The position numbers were made by a program, and so were the translations under genes. Positions 60,714 through 64,000 of a stretch of DNA of 64,000 nucleotides are shown here, in pieces. Positions within the stretch are counted from its first letter, which is position 1. Each line of letters starts with the position of its first letter. This DNA is from DASSUW01 sp963789005. Its GTDB lineage: Bacteria; Actinomycetota; Thermoleophilia; Solirubrobacterales; Solirubrobacteraceae. The stretch spans positions 682,001 through 746,000 of the forward strand of contig CAWBIZ010000015.1 in the NCBI GenBank assembly GCA_963789005.1. The letters run 5' to 3'. Under the pieces are notes generated by a model, which was not told the DNA's origin, ran no database searches, and saw only the letters and a program-made list of their open reading frames with translations.

Positions 60714-62632
60714 CCCTCCTCGACCGCGTCGACCGCCCGCAGGACCTGCACGGCCTCTCCGAGGACGAGCTGCAGCAGGTCGCCCAGGAGGTGCGCGAGC
60801 TGCTGATCGACACCGTGGGGGAGATCGGCGGGCACTTCGGCGCCAACCTCGGCACCTGCGAGATCGCCGTGGCGCTGCACTCGCTGCTCGAGTCCCCGCG
60901 CGACAAGATCCTCTGGGACGTCGGCCACCAGGCGTACCCGCACAAGGTGCTGACCGGCCGGCGGGACGCCCTGGCGACGATCCGCAAGTACGGCGGCCTG
61001 GCCCCCTTCTGCGCGATCCACGAGTCAGAGCACGACATCATGGGCGCCGGCCACGCCTCGACCTCGATCGGCTACGCCGTCGGGCTGAAGGAGGCCATGC
61101 GGCACGGGGCGGGGGAGGACGGCCGCGTCGTGGCGGTCATCGGCGACGGCGCGATGACCGGCGGCGTGGCGTTCGAGGCCGTCCACCAGGCGGGCGGGCT
61201 GGGCACGCCGCTCGTCGTGATCTTGAACGACAACGGGATGTCGATCTCGCCGAACGTGGGAGCGCTGTCGCGCTACTTCAACCGCGTCCGGCTCGAGCCG
61301 GGCCTGTGGAAGGCGCGCGAGGGCGTGGAGGAGCGGCTCACGCGGCTGCCGGGCGGCATCGGCGCCGCGTTCGAGCGCCTCGGCCCGCAGGTCAAGGAGT
61401 CGGTCAAGGCGCTGTGGCAGCCCGGGCTGTGGTGGGAAGAGCTCGACTGGGCCTACATGGGCGTGATCGACGGGCACGACGTGCGCGCGCTGCGGCGGGC
61501 GTTGAGTGCCGCCTTCGAGGCCGAGCGGCCGGTCGTCATCCACGTCGCCACCGTGAAGGGCAAGGGCTTCGCTCCCGCCGAGGACGGCGGCCTCGAGGGG
61601 ATGGAGAAGTGGCACGCCGCGAAGCCGAACTCGATCGCCGGGCGGCGTCCCGCTCCTCCTTCGAAGCCGTCGAAGACCGCGGCGCCGCCCCAGTACACGC
61701 AGGTGTTCGGCGAGGCGATCGTGCGCGAGTGCCAGCGGGACCCGCGGGTGGTCGGCATCACCGCGGCGATGAACTCGGGAACGGGGCTGTCGGTGCTGCA
61801 GAAGGCGATGCCGGACCGCTACTTCGACGTCGGGATCGCCGAGCAGCAGGCCGTCCTGTTCGCGGCCGGCCTGGCGCTGCAGGGGATGCGCCCGGTGGCC
61901 GCGATCTACTCGACCTTCCTGCAGCGGGCGTTCGACCAGATCGTGCACGACGTCTGCCTGCAGTCGCTGAACGTCACGTTCTGCATGGACCGGGCGGGGC
62001 TGGTGGGCGACGACGGCCCGACGCACCACGGCGCGTTCGACATCGCCTACCTGCGGCCGCTCCCGAACATCACGCTGATGGCGCCGCGCGACGAGGCGAT
62101 GCTCGTCCACATGCTCCACACCGCCCTGCAGATCGACGGCCCGGCGGCGATCCGCTACCCGCGCGGGGAGGCTGTGGGTGTGCCGATCCCTGCGGATCCG
62201 GCCCTCTTGCAGGTCGGGACGGGAGAGATCCTGCGCGAGGGTGAGCGCGTTGCGGTGGTGGGCTACGGCACCGGGGTCGGGATGGCTTTGGGAGCCGCCG
62301 AGCTGCTCGCCGACCGCGGGCTCGACGTCACGGTCGCCGACGCGCGCTTCGCGAAGCCGCTCGATGCGGCGCTGCTGGCGCTGCTGGCGGCCGAGCACGA
62401 CCTCGTGGTCACGGTCGAGGAGGGCGTGTTGATGGGCGGCTTCGGGACGGCCGTCTGGGAGTCTCTGGCCGAAGGCGGCCTCGCGCCGCGGATGCTCCGG
62501 ATCGGCCTCCCGGACCGGTACGTGACCCACGGCGCGCCGCGGTTGTTGCACGAGGAGGTCGGCTTCACGCCCGAGCGGATCGCCGAGCGGATCGAGGCTG
62601 CCGTGGCGGCCGGCCGCGACGCTCTCGTGTGA
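60710..62632 (+). CDS. dxs: 1-deoxy-D-xylulose-5-phosphate synthase
   Basis: 640-residue thiamine-diphosphate enzyme opening the MEP isoprenoid pathway. Motifs GGHFGANLGTCEIAVALH, DVGHQAYPHKVLTGRRD, GDGAMTGGVAFEA (ThDP/Mg), DGPTHHGAFDIAYLRPLPN and transketolase C-domain (EEGVLMGGFGTAVWE). GTG 60710 overlaps the prenyl synthase stop. Confidence 0.97.
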   Translation: MTLLDRVDRPQDLHGLSEDELQQVAQEVRELLIDTVGEIGGHFGANLGTCEIAVALHSLLESPRDKILWDVGHQAYPHKVLTGRRDALATIRKYGGLAPFCAIHESEHDIMGAGHASTSIGYAVGLKEAMRHGAGEDGRVVAVIGDGAMTGGVAFEAVHQAGGLGTPLVVILNDNGMSISPNVGALSRYFNRVRLEPGLWKAREGVEERLTRLPGGIGAAFERLGPQVKESVKALWQPGLWWEELDWAYMGVIDGHDVRALRRALSAAFEAERPVVIHVATVKGKGFAPAEDGGLEGMEKWHAAKPNSIAGRRPAPPSKPSKTAAPPQYTQVFGEAIVRECQRDPRVVGITAAMNSGTGLSVLQKAMPDRYFDVGIAEQQAVLFAAGLALQGMRPVAAIYSTFLQRAFDQIVHDVCLQSLNVTFCMDRAGLVGDDGPTHHGAFDIAYLRPLPNITLMAPRDEAMLVHMLHTALQIDGPAAIRYPRGEAVGVPIPADPALLQVGTGEILREGERVAVVGYGTGVGMALGAAELLADRGLDVTVADARFAKPLDAALLALLAAEHDLVVTVEEGVLMGGFGTAVWESLAEGGLAPRMLRIGLPDRYVTHGAPRLLHEEVGFTPERIAERIEAAVAAGRDALV

Positions 62633-62684
62633 CGAACGTCAACTGCGCTGGGTTACCGACTGGCGACCGAGCTGAGCGGCCGGG

Positions 62685-63014
62685 CTAGGCCCGCCGGGTC
62701 CAGCGCGTGCCCGCGCTCAACGCGAGCTCGACCGTCGCGGCAGCCGCGAGGAGCGCGGCCGCGGGCGCCTCTCCCGCGGCCGCCAGCACGGCGGCAGCCG
62801 AGGCCATCGCGAGCGCCAGCGCCAGGTCCGCGGCCATGTGAGTCGAGATCGAGACCCGATCGGCGAGGCCGAGGCCCGCGAGCAGCGCGCCCGCGACGGC
62901 CGCGACCAGGAGACCGCCGGGCTCGAAGCCGAAGACGAGCGGGGCCGCGATCAGCAGCAGGCCGCCGAGCAGCTCGACCGCTCCGTGCTCCGCGAGTGAG
63001 AGTCGTCGCACCAT
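62685..63014 (-). CDS. SPW-repeat-like small membrane protein
   Basis: 109-residue protein with about four hydrophobic segments (AVELLGGLLLIAAPLVFGFE; LLVAAVAGALLAGLGLA; DLALALAMASAAAVLAAAG; AAALLAAAATVELALSAGTR). Resembles SPW-type helical membrane proteins. Inserted on the minus strand between dxs and tlyA. Function unknown. Confidence 0.65.
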   Translation of the reverse strand: MVRRLSLAEHGAVELLGGLLLIAAPLVFGFEPGGLLVAAVAGALLAGLGLADRVSISTHMAADLALALAMASAAAVLAAAGEAPAAALLAAAATVELALSAGTRWTRRA

Positions 63015-63093
63015 GATGCGGTCAATGGTCCCCGGGAATCGGCGGCGCCACTGTGAAGTGGGTCACCGTGCGGCTCCGTTACCGTGTGGCGCC

Positions 63094-63877
63094 GTGCCTC
63101 GGGTCCGCCTCGACAGCCTGCTGGCGGAGCGTGGGCTCTACGCGTCGCGCACGCGCGCGGCGGCGGCCGTGATCGCCGGCCAGGTCCACGTCGGCCCCGG
63201 CCGGGCGCGGGCCGCCAAGCCCGGGCAGCTGGTGGCGGCCGACGTGGAGCTCGACGTCGACGCGACGCCGCCGTTCGTCTCCCGCGGCGGGGTCAAGCTG
63301 GCCACCGCGCTCGATGCCCTGGGGATCGATGTCACGGCCCGCCGGGCGCTCGACGTCGGCGCTTCGACCGGGGGGTTCACCGACTGCCTGTTGCAGCGCG
63401 GCGCGGCCCACGTGGTGGCGCTCGACGTCGCGTACGGCGAGCTCGACTGGCGGCTGCGGAGCGACACGCGGGTGACCGTCGTCGAGCGGGTCAACGCGCG
63501 TGCACTGGAGCCGTCGCAGCTGCCGTTCGCGCCCGACCTCGTGGTCGTCGACGTGTCGTTCATCTCGCTCACGAAGGTGCTCCCCGCTGTGCTCGCCTGC
63601 GCCGCCGAGCGGTTCGACTGCCTGGCGATGGTCAAGCCGCAGTTCGAGGTCGGGCGAGGGGTCGTCGGCAAGGGCGGCGTGGTGCGGGACGCCGGCCTGC
63701 GCCGCGATGCGATCGCGGCCGTCGCGCGAGCGGCGCCCGCCGCCGTCCTGGGCTTCGCGGCGTCCGGCCTTCCCGGCCCCGCGGGCAACCGCGAGACGTT
63801 CGTGTGGCTGGGGGAGCCGGGCCGGCGCGGGCGAGGTCGCCGACGTCGATGCCGCGCTCGCGGAGATCGACGTATGA
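63094..63877 (+). pseudogene. tlyA: TlyA rRNA 2'-O-methyltransferase, frameshifted at 3' end
   Basis: About 260 residues: S4 RNA-binding domain (VRLDSLLAERGLYASRTRAA) and Rossmann methyltransferase (SRGGVKLATALDALG, RALDVGASTGGFTDCLLQRG, VKPQFEVGRGVVGKGGVV). After GPAGNRETFVWLGEPGR (near 63818-63830) the natural ending AGEVADVDAALAEIDV lies one frame on and stops at TGA 63877. In the unshifted frame the gene runs on without a stop into nadK. GTG 63094 start. Confidence 0.85.
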
Positions 63878-64000
63878 GGGCGGCGACCGTGCTCACCCAC
63901 CGGCGCGTGTCCGACACGGCGGGCCCGCTCCAGGAGCTGATCGCGGCGGCGCGCCGGGCGGGCGTGCTGCTGCGCTTCGACGCCGACGAGACGAGCAAGC
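63874..64000 (+). CDS. nadK: NAD kinase, N-terminal part
   Basis: First 42 codons only, cut by the window end (RAATVLTHRRVSDTAGPLQE, LIAAARRAGVLLRFDADETSK). ATG 63874 overlaps the restored tlyA stop (ATGA). The assignment rests on the start sequence and the usual tlyA-nadK-recN order in actinobacteria; the catalytic GGDG is outside the window. Confidence 0.72.
   Translation, partial: MRAATVLTHRRVSDTAGPLQELIAAARRAGVLLRFDADETSK

Overview
The window is a high-GC (roughly 70% or more by eye) bacterial chromosome segment with dense, overlapping operons and frequent GTG/TTG starts. Gene content and order point to a deep-branching actinobacterium, most likely class Thermoleophilia (Solirubrobacterales-like). 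The evidence is the actinobacterial order alaS-ruvX-mltG-aroE-...-aroC-aroKB-aroQ-pepQ-efp-nusB, a DesA3-like desaturase with its reductase, and a monoderm type IV pilus set without a secretin. The lineage is inferred from layout and recalled family knowledge, not from a database search.

Layout. 1-14.5 kb is accessory and metabolic: an LVIVD-repeat secreted protein, a frameshifted ACC deaminase, an anti-sigma-type kinase, a metallo-beta-lactamase (MBL)/TetR pair with a palindromic operator, a secreted zinc protease, SoxR with a divergent SoxR-type promoter, a reductase/desaturase pair, a three-gene hydrolase/isomerase/dehydrogenase operon and a tRNA(CAU). 15-31 kb is housekeeping: hisS, aspS, an IscU-like/MnmA fusion, alaS, ruvX, mltG and aroE, interrupted by a 1301-residue PAS/coiled-coil protein. 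31-52 kb holds the type IV pilus genes in two blocks: pilB-pilT-pilC, then pilin, three minor pilins, pilM, pilD, pilN, pilO and a PilP-position gene. About 7.7 kb of unrelated genes (ArsR/DUF899/SRPBCC operon, YeeE transporter, CDF exporter, PAQR protein and others) separate the blocks. 52-64 kb returns to shikimate genes (aroC, fused aroK-aroB, aroQ), pepQ, a secreted calcium-repeat protein, dodecin, efp, nusB, xseB, a prenyl synthase, dxs, tlyA and the start of nadK.

Main discovery. Ten places carry a -35/-10 pair resembling the sigma-28 (FliA/SigD/WhiG) class: TCAA-like, 15-16 bp, then GCCGATAA-like. They lie before pilT, the major pilin, the first minor pilin, pilM, pilN and, inside aroE, pilB. 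They also precede four genes not usually called pilus genes: a membrane thioredoxin-like protein, the PAS/coiled-coil protein, an unknown protein at 42008 and the calcium-repeat exoprotein. Most start codons fall 7-10 nt after the -10, implying leaderless or nearly leaderless mRNAs. The exception is the major pilin, whose leader holds a clear cyclic di-GMP-I (GEMM-I) riboswitch. PilB also has a candidate c-di-GMP-binding MshEN domain. The locus therefore reads as a pilus/surface regulon controlled by an alternative sigma factor and by c-di-GMP at both RNA and motor level.

Quality caveat. Five genes (acdS, an MBL hydrolase, a short acetyltransferase-like gene, mnmA and tlyA) each show one frameshift, always equivalent to one extra base and mostly beside short G/C runs. 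Because essential-type genes are affected, insertion errors in the assembly are more likely than five pseudogenes.
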